A DNA stretch of 64,000 nucleotides from Cyclina sinensis (lineage: Eukaryota; Mollusca; Bivalvia; Venerida; Veneridae), in contig JAAONU010000002.1 of the NCBI GenBank assembly GCA_012932295.1, positions 18,389,388-18,453,387 on the forward strand, given 5' to 3'. The notes below the pieces were generated by a model. That model had not been told where the DNA came from. It ran no database searches and saw only the letters and a program-made list of their open reading frames with translations. Position numbers and translations under genes: made by a program. Of the stretch, positions 1-12,329 are shown one piece after another; position 1 is the stretch's first letter, and every line of letters begins with the position of its first letter.

Positions 1-1
1 A

Positions 2-199
2 AATGAATTCTCAAAACCTATCATAATATTGAAAGTCTGCCAACAAGGTACATCTGGTGCCGCTGAAGACGAAAACCACGTTTCCAACATAATGTGTACT
101 ATGGGCAAGAATGGCTTTCAGTATAAAACTAATGAATTAGAATTTTCAAGGGATACAGAATATGTACAGAATATGTTTTACTTTTCTGCAAAAATATAA
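2..199 (+). CDS. Possible 3'-terminal exon, partial, unknown product
   Basis: A frame is open from the window edge to TAA at 197-199 (65 codons). The middle reads KVCQQGTSGAAEDENHVS and the C-terminus YVQNMFYFSAKI. Composition is more protein-like than nearby shadow frames, but no domain is recognised and no poly(A) signal lies close behind. It could equally be chance or part of a repeat. Confidence 0.25.
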   Translation, partial: NEFSKPIIILKVCQQGTSGAAEDENHVSNIMCTMGKNGFQYKTNELEFSRDTEYVQNMFYFSAKI

Positions 200-1039
200 T
201 AATAATACATAAATGAAACCAGTAACATAGTTTTTTCTTTAAGCTTTATGAGTGACACCTTCCACTTAATTTCTACAACTTTTGTTCATGTTTTACAACT
301 TGAATGGTTCAGTTTCCTATATCTCTAAAGGATAACAATGACACTGGTGACCAGATTTCAATATATTTTGGCAAAATGTTATGTTTTGTACTACCCTTAA
401 ACATACATAATCCTGAATCACCAATATTCTTTTTTACAGCCTTTCCTGGCTCTATTGATTTTACAAAGCCTGTATAACTGTTTTTTGGCTTCTCAATATT
501 TCATGACTCAACTACTCTGTCTATTGATTGTTGCATCAACAAGGCAGACACATACTCTGTGACCAAAGTAATTGACTCATAACATAAAACTCAACAAAAT
601 CCCTGAAACAGTAATATCATGCATGATAAATACCATGTATTACACATGAAATATATCTGTAATACCTCCCATTCCAGATCAATTTAGGAGAAGATTAGCC
701 AGTCTCAAGAGAACTGTGGCATAAAATTCCATCTGAAGATTTCAATTCAGAACAAAAAAAGCTGCCATTCCAGAGTTAACATATGATCAGGTACTAGAAT
801 AACTACTTTCTAAAATATTTCAGATCTGAAATGCAGTCACCATGTTATTCGAGGTGTGCATGCTACACAAATTTCCTTGGAACAATTGAGGGACATTAAA
901 CTGTATGTCAGACTTTGCTTAAAATAGATCATCTAGCAACCTAAAATCTCATTCAAGTCCATGGTCTGTAGCTGTGCAAATTACACTTCATTTCAAAATG
1001 AATCAAACTCCAATACCGAAACAGTATGGCAACTGAAAT
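200..1039. other. Non-coding, nothing recognised
   Basis: AT-rich sequence without a convincing exon or repeat. Bases 665-740 show weak similarity to the exon region near 32894-32974, noted only because the adjoining 1040-2620 segment matches the DNA next to that exon. Confidence 0.4.
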
Positions 1040-2620
1040 AACATGATGCTTACGGTCTTTGGAACCGCAAATCAAAATCAGGCATCGAGACACCTCCACT
1101 TTAACATTAATATGCCACCACTGGCATAATAACATGTTCCAACCATTTACAGGGGTAATCTTATAATTAGTTATTAGTCAATACCCAAAAGTAGAAATAT
1201 TCCCGTTATTTTTGGCCTCATCATGTTGACTTTCTTCACACACTGTCTTATTGTCAGGTGTACACTATACAGTACGCGCCATTCCTTCTTGAACAGCTGA
1301 CCATATTTTCAGAAAATAAATAAACTAGTTTCCAACTGAGACGTGTAAAAACTGCTATCTTATTTAAAGAAAACATACAACATGTAAACCCTGCTGCGAC
1401 GTTTGTATCGTCTAGGTACTTGGCAAAAATTATTGATCGATTTTGCTATAAAATAACAAGCGTTTTCAAAATTTCAATGACGAAAGTACACAATAAAACT
1501 ACACAGCAAATGTATTTGAAATTTGGTTTTAATTTTACCAAATATCACATAATTGGTAGATGTAAAATGCACAGTTTCATAATGGTCATTTCATTAAATG
1601 TTCAGCTTATCCAGGTGAGTTATGACCCTAATTAATTTCGTGCTGGTTGTCAAATATCATTGAGATATTTCGCGATGTCAAGACATCGAGGAAGTCCGTC
1701 TTTTTCCTTATAGTCGCAGCAGATATTTCCTTTTCCTCGTCCGTGCAAATAAGCAGAAAAATGTGAGTTCCTCCTGGCGCGTACTGTAGAGGCTGTTCCA
1801 TAAAATTAATCAGCTTATTCCACACTCAGTTGCTCAACATAAGAAAGATTAAACAGAGATCATGGATAAAAAACACGCTGATATCTATGTTGTGGAATTT
1901 TACATTTCATGAAAATTATAGTCAGTAAGGTGTTTCAATTTTTATTTTGTTCAGAAACATGCATTTATAAACTAACTCATGCTGGCTTTCTTGCAAAGAA
2001 CAATTTACTTTCGTGTAAACAGAATGGACTAGTCTTTGATAATAGAAAAGAGTTTAACAAAAAGTTCATAGAGTCGTGGTAAAGTAATCCGGATTGAAAA
2101 TCTATGCCAATGATGCAAAATTTACATGTTTTTTTTTATTTTGCTGGTTTGTTTGTTTGTTTCAAAGTATGTACAATGTAATGCAATAGTTAAGGAAGGA
2201 CATTGCAACCTAAGCTCTCCATAGTCAAAAGTAAGTAAATTACAGAAAGCAACAGAGGTTTAACTTGTTTTGCTTGTTACTTTTTTCTTTCATGCTGGCT
2301 TTCTCTCTTGAAGTCTCTAATATTTTATCCTGGTGACGATGATGTATCAGTATAGAATATATTGGCGAGAGAGCAAAAAAAGAAATAAATGGATTAATAG
2401 AATTAGTGGTATGACACTGCTATTTAAATATAAATGATAACACGTGCATCAAAAATTAACATACCGCTGATGTGAAGACTCTTTTGATTCAAAATAGAGA
2501 GTTGATTACATAAGCAAAGTGTGTACCTCGACATGAACCTTTGCCTCCTATCCAGCCGACAGTCTTCCAGTGCTTTAAACGCTTTGATTATACTTTTTTA
2601 TGAAAAACCTGATTCTAACT
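1040..2620. repeat. Segment paralogous to 33276-34545 (direct orientation)
   Basis: Several blocks match the intron segment at 33276-34545 in the same order and orientation: the block with caaatcaaaatcaggcatcg (1068 against 33304), cctcatcat...gtgtacactata (about 1216-1269 against 33449-33509), cggattgaaaatct (about 2090 against 34017), and gcatcaaaaattaaca...tatccagcc...cagtgctttaaa (2445-2580 against 34364-34490). The MITE at 1268-1788 interrupts this copy. It is either a dispersed repeat family or an old segmental duplication. Confidence 0.7.
1268..1788. mobile_element. Tc1/mariner-type MITE (family A), full length
   Basis: 521 bp bounded by perfect 14-bp terminal inverted repeats, TACAGTACGCGCCA at 1268-1281 and its complement at 1775-1788. 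The outermost TA pair fits a TA target duplication, with CAGTACGCGCCA as the true terminus. No transposase is encoded. A truncated inverted copy is at 8500-8920 and a diverged one at about 3390-3640. The subterminal part holds a small palindrome (gatgtcaagacatc). Confidence 0.75.
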
Positions 2621-3104
2621 GATTACAGCATGTCAGGACAAATGTTAACAAGAAAAATAAACTTCTTCTTAAGGAGAAATAACTATGTTTTTAAAGAAAA
2701 GAAGTTCATTTATACTGCCATGTCTTTTAGACAGTATATATTGTATATCAGCATGAATTTGTAAACATTACATTTAAATCTCAGAATACCTACAGTAGAA
2801 AGAATGCAAGAGCAATAAATTAACCTGCAATTTTGCCCAGAGTGAAACAACATGATCCCTTGTGAAAGTCATGAAATGTTATTTTGGCTTGATAACATGT
2901 GCAGGTTAGATAGGAAATTTAAGCAGACTCTGTTACCTACACACGTATAGCTGCTTTCAAAACTTACAGTCTGGTACCTTACCATCTGTTTGAATAGTTT
3001 TACACAAGAATTTACTCAGATGTAGGTCACTGTTATCTTGAAAACAATTCAATGAATCACCTTTGTTTAAATCATTTAAAAGGCAAAGGAAGAAAAAGGG
3101 TATG
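2621..3104. other. Non-coding, nothing recognised
   Basis: AT-rich spacer between the paralogous segment and the mariner-like element. No exon, RNA or repeat was identified. Confidence 0.4.
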
Positions 3105-3389
3105 TACAGTACAGCTCCCGCGATATGTACACATTTTGTGCTTCCTCCGCGATCGTGGTCAGCACGAATTCTGAAAATCGCGGAGTTTCTCCTTGAAAAA
3201 AAAAACACTCAGAATCTCCGCGATTAAAGTACACGCACAATCTCCGCGATTCTCCGAGTGTTAGAGCGTTTCCGCGGAGATTCTCCGCGAATATTCTTGT
3301 GTTTCATCACCAGAGTTTTAACAAACTATTTCCCATTTAAAGGTGAAAAAAATAATTATAAAATGTATACACTTGAAATCCTTTCATAA

Positions 3390-3640
3390 AAACAGTCAGC
3401 AATGTGTGATGAAATTACCATAATGTAACTGTACATTTAACACCTGTCTACGGTATAATTCAGTCAAATACATTAATTAATGTGATTTTTTAAACGCTTG
3501 TTATTATTTAGTAAATCGATAATACTTTTTTTGCTAAGCGCCGAGACGATACAGATGCAGTTTAACACGTGTTGTTCGGAAATCGGTCAACTCATTTTCT
3601 GAAAATAAGATCAGCTGTTTCTGACGCGACTTTCTTTTCG
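3390..3640. repeat. Diverged copy of MITE family A, nested
   Basis: Matches the reverse complement of about 1280-1600 in patches: acgcttgttatt, taaatcgataat, gagacgatacaga, tttaacacgtg and attttctgaaaataagatcagctgtt. It lies inside the 3105-5662 element and has no clear terminal repeats of its own. Confidence 0.55.
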
Positions 3641-4049
3641 TAAACAAATAGGAACGTTCGTACACAAATGCATCAGAATAAGAGCGCATTTGTTTGTATT
3701 TTCACTTTTTAAATTAGATATATTTATTTTCGCAGTTCGATTATCATTAGTTATTTGCGCGGCACCGATTAAAGATTTAAAAGTAAATAAATTGCAGCAA
3801 TTAAAGTTGACATGATGTCAGGTAGGTGTGAAAATCTATTCATTATCGACTGTCTTTTTTTTCTACCCTCATTTCACGCATTCGGAATTAATGTTCGATT
3901 CTAACGAAACTAAACTTTCTGTTCAGTCAACAAAGCCATCATTGCCAAAGTTTAAAAATATCCACATATCTGTTTAAGATATTAATTATTTTAATAAGAA
4001 AATGTAATCACGGGAAAAGCATGCTACATGACTGTAATTCCCGCTTTAA

Positions 4050-5165
4050 CAGCCATTTTTTTCCTTCTATGTTCGGTACCGGTAAACAGACCCGTTCCCA
4101 ATCGAAAATAGCTCCAATTTTTCCCAATCGCCAACCTAAAATTCCCAAACTGCTCGATTGAAATAACTGCATACAGCACTTTCGTAACTTCTTCGTTACG
4201 CACTGGTAAACAAGGTGTTTATCCTCTAGGTCTTAGTAAAGGGTTCTTACTGTCACTGGGCAAATGGAACAACAACCTATCTTTAGTTAATGTTAATGCC
4301 GACAAATCTGATAAAAAAAAAAAAATCCAAGAATTTCGTCAGAAAAAAATCCAAGAATTTCATCAGAAAAAAAGAAAGAAACATAAGTGGTTTGTAGTTG
4401 ATGTAAGCGACCAGAAGTTTACAAATAAGGTGAAGGTTATGTGTGATTGGCTGTGGAACATTGCAGTTTGCCTGGTTTACTAATTAACATGACATTTTGA
4501 ATAGGTATTGAGTTGAAAGTGGCTTGTTTGTTGATCAGTTTAGACGATTATCAGCTAATAATTTATGTATTAATTGATAAGGCCGCTGTTTTTTTACACG
4601 TTATAGAAACTTCAATAAGAGCATGCCTGCAAACACGATGCTATCAGAGCAACTTTATCTTATTACTTCTGAATCTCTAACATGTACACAACTCGTAACA
4701 TGTAAGTTTTTACCAACGGAGTGATAAAACAACTTCAAAATTCAGTGCTTTTTAATATACAGTTGTATGTGTTATAACCTGCATACAGTTAGTATTTTAA
4801 TTTAAGTCCGAAGTGTCCGTAATTTGTTTCAAACAGTTTTAAACTATTCAATTGTAAAGTTTAATCAATTCTTTCCTGTAGAAATGTATATATTCTGAGT
4901 GAATCGTTCATATTTTAAGGTTTAACCACAAAGATAATTAAATTTAAAAAATAAAGTAAATATAACGATACAAAAGTCTGAAAAATGAAGTCTTTATGTA
5001 GTCTAAGTATTTTTGATGGTGACTGTGTTTAAATTTTAAAGAAACAACAGAGAATTAATACTGTTATTATTACTGAAAATTCCCAAATTGGAGAAAAACG
5101 ACGCAATTTTTCCCAATTCCACTGGTACCGGACCCTTTCCCAAAATGGCAAAAAAAATCCCTGTT
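4050..5165. repeat. Possible nested element with weak inverted ends
   Basis: Left end gccattttttt...ggtaccgg...cccaatcg...tttttcccaatc (4050-4130) resembles the reverse complement of 5085-5160 (caatttttcccaattcc...ggtaccgg...ttttgcc). The similarity is patchy, so a separate insertion inside the larger element is only suggested. A short duplication, aaaaaaatccaagaattt (twice), sits at 4316-4375. Confidence 0.3.
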
Positions 5166-5662
5166 TAAAGAGCACGTGGTGTCTGAAGCTTTTAAAGTGA
5201 GGTGAATATCATTTTCGGAAAATAACTGTCGCTCAATATTAAAGGTCAAAAGTTATATTTAGGAACCAATTAGCGGTTGAGACGCAATGTATCATGCGTG
5301 TACAGATTATAGGCCATGAGACCAACACATGGTCTTGTGTCTGTCAATAAATTAATGTGTCAAAACATGTGACGAAACGAAATATTACTATTAGGCATCC
5401 TAAAACATGAAGATAAAAAGAGTAAGTAAATATAAAATTTCACTTGTCATATATACACTTCAGTCAACTGAATGCATAAACAAATCGCGGAGATCCGCGG
5501 AGGATTGATAATATGCAGTTTCACAGCAAATACCGTCACTAACCTGACAAAATTCGTCTCCGCGACGCCTCCGCGATTTAGGGCGATTCTCCGCGATTTT
5601 CCTCCCAAGGTCCGCGGAGTTTAAGAGAAAAATGTACATATCGCGGGAGCTGTACTGTACAT

Positions 5663-6506
5663 GAAGCAAAAACAATTACTGTCCTGCCAGAAGTGCATAC
5701 AAATCAAGTGGAATATTTGAGTGTATCTGTAAGAATTAGATTCTCTTTGAAGGCTCATAAATTACAAGCCATTACTGTCTGTGGTTCATGTTGCCTATGA
5801 CATACTGTAAGAAAAAAACATTCACCAGTACAGAAGACAGAGACCCCACAACCAGATGTGATACATATGGATTTTTGGAAAACTCATTACCTACAGACAT
5901 CATACATGTGAACTTTTCCTGGTGCCAAGTAGGGAGATCTGGCTCAGAAAGTAGGGAGATTGGGTCTGTCAAGTGGGAGATTTACCGACACAACATTATT
6001 TCAGGCATGGTCCAATTACAGATGCTAAAAAATGTATTGATAACAGAAAAAGAACTGTTATCGGTTTAATATGTATCGAAAATAAACAGTAAACGATCAT
6101 TATTTACACTGAACAGTCACTCTACCTTTATCAGTTAACAGTTAAATTTGTCTTATTTACACTAAAGTTAAACATTGGTACCTTTTCTCTTTACTCATCA
6201 CACCCTCCCTTCAACTCCTTGGTCTTATGGAAATCATAACAGTTGGCAACAGAATTTCATGCACAACAATACATTCAGAGTCCAATTCAACAGACTATGG
6301 TTCGTTTGACTTTTGATATAAACCATAGAGTATAATCTTTCAAGGTCTGCATTGCTCTGTGGCAGTGGAAGTACAGTAATTTCCAGTTTCTAGTCTCCCT
6401 TGTGTCTTTGATGTGTGCCTTATCTGCCTTGCAATTAACAACTTAAACTTTCCAATACTAAGGTCAAGGTATAATTAGACTGGGTCTCATTTTCCAATAG
6501 ATGTTA
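5663..6506. other. Non-coding, nothing firm
   Basis: Contains a 93-codon frame at 5788-6069 (+) with no recognised domain or splice context. The short motif agtagggagatctggctcagaaagtagggagatt is a local duplication. No gene is supported. Confidence 0.35.
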
Positions 6507-6703
6507 TCCGGAACTCAGCGAATGTGGGTTTTTCCCAGCTAATCCGGGGGTACAAACAAACTTTTACCGTTTTTGCTTTACGGTACACAACCCTTTACAA
6601 AAGATTGATCAACGTGTTGCGCTGATTTACCTTGTTGTAACTGTAAAAGTTTGTTTGTACGCCCGGATTAGCTGGGAAAAACCCAAATATTCTTTATTCC
6701 GGA
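6507..6703. mobile_element. 197-bp palindromic MITE-like inverted repeat
   Basis: Arms at 6507-6567 and 6643-6703 are inverted copies, including gggtttttcccagctaatcc and tacaaacaaacttttac, separated by 75 bp. Transcribed RNA would fold into a long hairpin. No coding capacity and no clear target duplication. Confidence 0.65.
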
Positions 6704-6969
6704 GTAAGTCTATACAGCAGTGTGGTACACATAGCGTTATCAGTAAACCAGTCAAAATATTGTTTACATTCATCAATATCACTAAGGTGTTTGGAATTTT
6801 TTTTTTGGATTGTTATGAAAAATGTCGGTAGAATGTAAGTCCCGAGCGGGAGGGGAATTTTGATTGCCCAAAATCGGTAGTCTACCGCAAGAATCGGGAG
6901 AGTTCACACATATAACAGACATATATCAAAAGAAGGAAAGGCATGGTACATGTTGTTTACTGAATTCTA

Positions 6970-7142
6970 GCAAAAATGCAGACTACCTATTCCGTAAACC
7001 ATTTCACTGACGTCCGCCACAATATCTGTCGGCCATTTCCACAGCATTTCCCCGATATGCAGTGGACTTGGTCATGTTTTATGGAATGGGTAGTCCACGA
7101 TGACCTCGAGGAAAATGAGAGTTCCTTCTGGCGTGTACTGTA
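6970..7142. repeat. MITE family B copy 1
   Basis: Reverse complement matches 8211-8370 over about 150 bp (shared acccattcc, tccactgcat, tgtggcggacgtc). It ends in TGGCGTGTACTGTA, the same terminal motif as family A, so families A and B share ends but differ internally. Confidence 0.6.
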
Positions 7143-8210
7143 TGTATCAATGAGCATAACCAAGCAAAGCAAAACTGAAAGTAAACCACTGAACTTTTTT
7201 CTATGGTCCAGTATTAAATCTTGTGTGAGTTTCTCAGGACCTCCTGTCCACTGCATGTGTACATGCTGAATAAATAAATACTGAGGGCAACAGACTTTTT
7301 TATAATCTGATCATGTACTTAGGGTATACATAACAGAGAAACAATGTAAGATACAGCCTAAAATGAAATAATAAGACAATGCAATCGTGTCTTGCTTAGT
7401 CCTTCCAAACATACAGTACTAGATTTTTTTCAATTCACAAACTAGTCATTTTATTGACAGGGAAAAACCACTTATATCATGACTGGAGACCAGAATGGTT
7501 AACTCAGGAGCATGTTTTTTGTATACTTGTAGTTCTCACATTCTCAGAAAAAATGAAACTGTTCCAGAAAATAATCTAAGCTGTGATAATTCACTGATTT
7601 CACTAGATTTATTGGAGTAAAGAATTTTACTCAAATTTTCACCTGGAATCAAATCTAGGCAGACTGAAGTAGGTAAATGCCTACATGTATTACAGAGAAT
7701 GCACAACAATATACTGAATTTGGTACAAATCACCACAAAGATAACAGAAACTCAACAAAGAGACATGAAATCATATTTTACCTATCCTTATCTTAACACC
7801 ACTATGCTTAAAGCCTTTGACTGCTTCACTATACTGGAGAAGGTCTTGATACAATGTAATTCAAAACAAAATATTCTCTTTGAAAGAATTTTGCAAGACA
7901 AATTCTAGATCAACAAAGTTCTGTCAGCAGATCACACAGGTTTGGTAAGTACTGGATCTTTTCTATTACTCATTGAGGTTATCCCTGATACTGTTACGGC
8001 TTTTAAGTTATGGTTTAACATTGAAAAATGTATAAAACCAAAATACACCAAAATATGAATTGTGGAAGTCAATGTTTCTCATTTTTCTTTTTACACAGAG
8101 ATGTTACAAAAAGAGCAGCTGATGATTTAAGAAGTCTATCTGACACTTTTATATATAATCTCATAAATATTTTTTCCACTTATATCAATTTATTTCTTGC
8201 AAAATTAACA
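7143..8210. other. Non-coding, nothing recognised
   Basis: AT-rich interval between the two family B copies. Short open frames here show no domain or splice support. Confidence 0.4.
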
Positions 8211-8370
8211 TTCAGTACATGCCAGGAGGAACTGTCAGGTTCCTGAGGTCGTCGCGGAATACCCATTCCGTAAAACGCGACCAAATCCACTGCATTTCCA
8301 GGATCCCTTCTGCGGACATGGTCACCAAATATCGTGGCGGACGTCCGCAAAATGGTTCCACGAACCTTTT
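8211..8370. repeat. MITE family B copy 2 (inverted relative to copy 1)
   Basis: Begins cagtacatgccaggaggaac and matches 6970-7142 in the opposite orientation. The right end is less clear. Confidence 0.6.
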
Positions 8371-8499
8371 CACAGGTAATTTTTTATATCGAGGCTCACA
8401 TAGTTCCTGATTACATGCATCTCAGTGAATTTTACGCTCTAAAAATATCAAATAAATGTGTAAAACTCTCATTCTGACACATATGTTTACAAATGCTTC

Positions 8500-8920
8500 T
8501 ACAGTACGCGCCAGGAGGAACTCACATTTTCCGCTTTATTTCGCAGACGTGGAAAAAAATATCCGTCGTGACATCGAGGAAAAAATAGATTTCCTCGATG
8601 TCTCGACATCGCGAAATATCTCGGCGATATTTGACAACCAGCGCGAAAATAATTAGAGTCATAACTCACCTGGATAAGCTGAACATTTAAAGGAATGACT
8701 GTAATGAAACTGTGCATTTTACGTCTGCCAATTATGTGACATTTGGTAAAATTAAAACCAAAATTTCTCATACATTTGCTGTGTTTCCGTCGTTGAAAAC
8801 GCTCGTTATTGTATAGCAAAATCGATCAATAATTTTGTCAAGCACAAAGACGATACAGAGTAGTAGGGTTTACATGTTGTATGTTTTCTTTAAATATAGC
8901 AAAGCAGTTTTAACACGTGT
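8500..8920. mobile_element. MITE family A, truncated inverted copy
   Basis: Starts with TACAGTACGCGCCA at 8500-8513 and follows the reverse complement of 1788 down to about 1350 closely (catcgaggaaa..., ctcacctggataagctgaac, gttgaaaacgctcgttatt). Similarity is lost near 8920, so the second terminal repeat is missing. Confidence 0.7.
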
Positions 8921-11581
8921 AAATTGAAAAATGCTAATTATATTATATATTAATGAACAATGCTGTATATCTAAAGGTTTGGCATATGAATGAAATAGAG
9001 GTCGATTCTGGTAATGCAAAGTCGATTCCTGTAATAATGGTTGATTCCGGTAAAATGTGGGACCTGTTCAACATTACTAGTGTTGTATCTAGACCTGGAA
9101 AAGGGCTGGGTGCTGGAAGAAAAGGGCCTGGGCTAGGGATGTCGGGGGGCATGCTCCTCCGGAAAAATTTGAAACCAAGCGCGCAATTTCCTGCATTCTG
9201 GGAAATTCTGACACAATTCTCGAAGATTTTTTAAATGAAACACAGAAAATATTCAAATTAATTTTTTTAATGCATGCAACATTCATGAAAAGTAATATAT
9301 TGTCCATTCATATATTTTGACAATCTGAAAGTTTATTAACAATATCCAGTTGATTATCATTTATTTCTGTCACCAAAAAAACATAAATTTCAAATTTAAA
9401 AAAAATATATATATATGCAAAATGTTTGTTTTCATGATAAGAACTATGCTGAAAACGAAATGGGTAGATTACCACTCGTTTTCAAATTAAAAGAGGGGGT
9501 CAATTACAATGATGTTTTTTTGAGAAAATCAACAAGAGTTAAAATTTGTGTCAAAATTGACAAAGGAATTTTGAGTGACACTTTCATTTGTTGATGATAT
9601 TTCAACCTATTCGGTTACATTGTTGTTTTCAGCTAGTTTGGGTTCTTTGGTTTTAATAAACTGGCTTAAAGTTGATTGTTCTTCATTCTTGACTTTTTTC
9701 TTCGAAGGAAAGTTTGAAAGTAAAACCGGAAACGTAGTGTGGCGGCGGCGATAAAACCCACATGCCGTTACCTATCTCGGCAAATAAAAACATTATATTC
9801 TTACATGCAGAAAAACTGTCTTTCTGTCAGTTATATATGAAACCATACTCCTTATTTTTTAATGACTTCGATCATGATTTATTTTAGCAACGGAATAGAT
9901 TTTACTGCAAGCGAATCTGCATACTTGTAATTCGTCGCAATGTAACCCTGTCATGTACCGTCCGAAGAACGTTTACAATTGGATTTCGATTCGTCGAAAT
10001 ATCTTCGACTCGTCGTCAGTTTCTCTTTATTTTTTAGTTTCTGTAAGGTTCTGAACAAAATTTACTTGGGGCCTATTGTGCATCAAAAAGTTAACTGTAT
10101 GGGCATTTTGTTAACACTAGGCAAATTGCGTGTCACGCATGATTTTCCAAATCACATGTCACGGACCACTTGATCAATACACACAAGTTAGCTGAGTGCA
10201 GTAAAAAGAAGGTATCCATGGGCAGAGTTAAAAACTATTTAAGTACTAGAATATTCGGTGGGAGATAATAATGGGCGGATCAAAAAAACTTTTATATTTC
10301 CGGGCGGTAATTAGGGCAGCTGGGCGGGGCTAAAAAGGGCCTGGCACGGCGCCAGGCTTAAAAGTGCTAGATGAAACACTAATTACTGAAGGATAGTTTA
10401 TAAGAATCTTTCACTGCCGGTACAGACAGGAAAATCTGGCATGAGTGTAACTGCTTAACAATTACCCGAGAGCCAGATATTCCCATCTGTAAAAACAGCC
10501 AGTGTTTGATTTTTTTTCTTGCATATTGCATGTAAATCATATTTCTGATGGAAATAATAAAAACTTAATATTTTTATTTGAAACTTTTTTACAGTAGCGT
10601 ATGAATTTACAACTTCATTCATAACGGCGAAATGACGTCATCATAATGAGGTAATTCATTCAGAAAATGCCTCCAAAAGACGTCATGCTAAAGCACGCGA
10701 CTTGTCTTACAGGGGGTGTGTAAGATGAGTTTTTCTAGCACTGGTGTAAACAGTAGGAAATCCTGTCTGATGTGCAAGAAAAGATTGTATCCATTTAGTG
10801 TAGCGTGATACCGAATATAATGTATGATAATCATCACATCATCTATTGCAATAGAATTTTCATAATACACAAAGATTTTATTACATTTTTCAAAACTAAA
10901 AGCATTTAAAAATCTCAGTCGTGGTCATGATTCGGATCCGTACCTCTAGACACTTCCTAATTTATATCTAATATGCAGTTGTTATATGCACACTTTGGCC
11001 TTTGATTTTCTTTAATCTATTTAGTATATAAAAATCTTCCTTATATCATAATTGTAATGTGTTTGCAAGTATGAGTTACATTATATTTAATATTATAAAT
11101 CCTGATTATTTTTATTTTACATCTTCATCAAATTTACAAAAGATGCCGAAAAGACCAGGGATTTGGGGCCGAAATGTCCAGGGCCGAAACGTCCAGGAGG
11201 TGAAAAGTCCTGAAACCAACTCAACTTATAACATTTACATTTAAATCTGGGTTGTTTGGTATGTCATGATATATCTATAGGATGTCATTTTGTGAACACA
11301 TGACCGTGTGTGTGTGTACAGTTTCAGTTTGAAGTCGTCCCTGGTTCAAATCCTAAACTATATAAATCATGTCTCTCTTGGTTTCAATAACTGAGGCTTG
11401 ATGCTGATGCTTGACATATCATTACAATACATGAATCAAGTGAATCATTAAAGATACTAGTACCGCAACAGTTATACCGCGTTCATTTTGCATCATTACG
11501 AATGTTTATGTTATTCAGTGCCTACACGATGATCTAAAACCGATGACTAATTTTAAAATATTTCATTTACGAAGTATTTAC
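8921..11581. other. Non-coding with minor repeats
   Basis: Three degenerate copies of gtcgattccggtaat-like units lie at 8999-9058. GC-rich islands at 9095-9165 and 10300-10365 (gggcctggcacggcgccagg) look like transposon remnants without defined ends. At 11157-11205 the phrase gggccgaaatgtcca/gggccgaaacgtcca is repeated twice. No exon was recognised. Confidence 0.35.
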
Positions 11582-11657
11582 CTGGTACATCCGGTGTTTC
11601 TCCATACACAGCTTGAATTAATACTAATGGAATGATATATAATAAATAATTCTCCAT
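11582..11657 (-). CDS. Candidate first coding exon with signal peptide
   Basis: ATG at 11657-11655 opens 25 codons ending in a gtaaat donor in phase 1. The peptide starts MENYLLYIIPLVLIQAVYG, a convincing secretion signal with likely cleavage after AVYG, followed by ETPDVP. Phase 1 after a signal peptide is typical of extracellular modular genes such as the one at 32307-57667. No further exon was recognised to the left, so either intron 1 is longer than 11.5 kb or the exon is a relic. The rest of the product is unknown. Confidence 0.5.
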
Positions 11658-12329
11658 CTTGACTTCTTTTATCACAAACAATTCCACTTTTACACAACTT
11701 GTCACTCCATCAGATGAATCTCACTGTGCAAATATGACAATTGGACCGAATAACACAGTCGGTGCTCGCACCATGCGCACTTGAAAGTAGTCCCCGTAGT
11801 CGACACAGTATTGATTATCTAAAAAAACTGTTTTTCATAGTTAAAACGTTAAATGTTTAACAATTTATCCCTTAACGAAGTAAAAACAAATTAGCATAAT
11901 CAATTCTTTTTCAAGAGTAGGCTTACGTTGAAACAGTATTGCGAGGAAACGGCGCTAAAATCAAATGTCTTACAGCCCTTCCTGTCAAATACAATGTACA
12001 TGTAGTTGACATATATACACTTTTCTGGCTTCATTATTTCTTTAAATTGATTAAAGAAATTAATTGAAGACATTAACTAGCATCACAAATAGAGTGGTTT
12101 ATAACACGATGTAATGATGAAAAACATCCAGAAATCAGATTCATATTGCAAGTACCGGGCACTGTTGTACAATTTAAGTTGTAAAAGGCCTACTTCATGT
12201 CGACATTTAACGCTTATCAGTTATTGTAGTCATGGTCGGACATCAATCTGACTGAAGTTCACGATCTCCCTGCGGTTACTTTTAATATCAGTTAAAAGCG
12301 GACAACCTCCAAGGGTTTATAAGACACCT
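11658..12329. promoter_or_regulatory. Putative 5' UTR and upstream region of the 11657 exon
   Basis: If the signal-peptide exon is real, its minus-strand leader and promoter lie here. A less AT-rich stretch at 11745-11815 contains ccatgcgcacttg and tagtcgacac. No TATA box is placed with confidence. Confidence 0.25.

Larger units (their letters stand above)
3105..5662. mobile_element. 2.56 kb TA-flanked non-autonomous DNA transposon
   Basis: Inverted termini of about 29 bp: the left end contains CAGTACAGCTCCCGCGATAT after TA, and the right end is its complement ending in CTGTACTG then TA. Both subterminal zones (about 3140-3295 and 5480-5625) are crowded with TCCGCGATT/CTCCGCG motifs in varied orientation, unlike the AT-rich surroundings. 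There is no transposase-sized frame. The TA duplication and CAGTAC start match the MITE at 1268-1788, suggesting a Tc1/mariner-type source. Confidence 0.7.

Noticed and set aside
5772..6069. 93-codon plus-strand frame
   Set aside because: No domain, no splice support, and a minus-strand frame overlaps it. Likely chance.
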